64,000 nt of DNA from Microbacteriaceae bacterium (GTDB lineage: Bacteria; Actinomycetota; Actinomycetes; Actinomycetales; Microbacteriaceae). The stretch is taken from positions 1 through 64,000 of the forward strand of contig JAHBSP010000005.1 of the NCBI GenBank assembly GCA_019639055.1, read 5' to 3'. The notes beneath the pieces were generated by a model, which saw only the letters and a program-made list of their open reading frames with translations, was not told where the DNA came from and made no database searches. Positions 63,957 through 64,000 of the stretch are shown here, piece after piece; positions within the stretch are counted from its first letter, which is position 1, and each line of letters opens with the position of its first letter. The position numbers and the translations under genes are program-made.

Positions 63957-64000
63957 GTGATTCGTCGTGCCAGCTTAGTGCAATTGGCTGCAACTGTTCC
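63957..64000 (+). CDS. Possible start of a further gene (cut by window edge)
   Basis: A GTG at 63957, 5 nt after the gatD stop, opens a frame (MIRRASLVQLAATV) that runs to the window edge. TAGTAGGT just upstream could be a weak ribosome-binding site. Only 14 codons are visible, so this is tentative. Confidence 0.3.
   Translation, partial: MIRRASLVQLAATV

Noticed and set aside
1..64000. Search for insertion sequences, integrases, prophage genes, CRISPR repeats and tRNA genes
   Set aside because: No transposase or integrase motifs, no regularly spaced repeats, and no tRNA-like T-arm with acceptor stem were seen in the short gaps. Gene order is that of a conserved core region.

Overview
The window is an uninterrupted stretch of core chromosome from an actinobacterium. 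Gene order follows the mycobacterial Rv2145c-Rv2230c neighbourhood in rearranged blocks: class II DAHP synthase, PknL-type kinase, Rv2175c-like regulator and idsA; the mraZ-to-wag31 division cluster; erpA and ctaC; the Nif3, coiled-coil and RNase HI group, panB, glnA2, glnE, glnA1, DUF4191, E2 and pepB. Moderate G+C (high 40s by eye), very short spacers, frequent GTG/TTG starts, NrdR, polyphosphate glucokinase and the rluD-dnaE-hisD-nrdR order suggest a small-genome Microbacteriaceae, perhaps of the freshwater or marine Luna type (Aquiluna/Rhodoluna-like). That placement is inference. I see no mobile elements, phage genes, CRISPR arrays or tRNA genes.

Layout. 1-2289 (minus): two adjacent acyl-CoA synthetases, the first cut by the window edge. 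2399-4472 (plus): acylglycerolphosphate acyltransferase and DAHP synthase. 4527-7709 (minus): PASTA kinase and a LysM/transglycosylase-like protein. 7806-9664: Rv2175c-like regulator, polyprenyl diphosphate synthase (minus) and DUF3040. The only long gene-free stretch, 9665-9995, holds a terminator, a second hairpin and the mraZ promoter/operator. 9996-26463 (plus): division and wall cluster mraZ-rsmH-ftsL-ftsI-murF-mraY-murD-ftsW-murG-murC-ftsQ-ftsZ-yggS-sepF-yggT-(mini-divIVA)-divIVA-lspA. murE and pgeF are missing from their usual places. 26444-33638 (plus): rluD, dnaE, hisD, nrdR, pyrD. 33601-42849: DUF3043 (minus), M20 peptidase, erpA, ctaC-D-F, an NCS1-type permease, Nif3-like protein, a coiled-coil protein with a degenerate zinc ribbon, and RNase HI. 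42860-43205: RNase P RNA. 43212-46489 (minus): ppgK, panB, nadE. 46527-52196: glnA2 and glnE (plus) facing glnA1 (minus). 52307-57914: DUF4191 (minus), a tail-anchored orphan (plus), then sucB, lpdA and pepA (minus). 57982-63951 (plus): PAC2 protein, MFS transporter, principal sigma factor, and a MurT/GatD-like pair, with a possible further gene start at the edge.

The genes cover peptidoglycan precursor synthesis, division and its kinase control, nitrogen assimilation with its adenylyltransferase, terminal oxidase, and central carbon metabolism. The most unusual element is the MurT/GatD pair at the right end. MurT keeps its ligase motifs but has no zinc ribbon. GatD lacks both the expected catalytic cysteine and histidine. 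With the missing murE, this suggests a modified route for decorating the D-Glu residue of the peptidoglycan stem. Other points of note are a 52-residue DivIVA-domain gene directly before divIVA, a zinc-ribbon-family protein with one cysteine left, and a probable non-canonical start for lspA.
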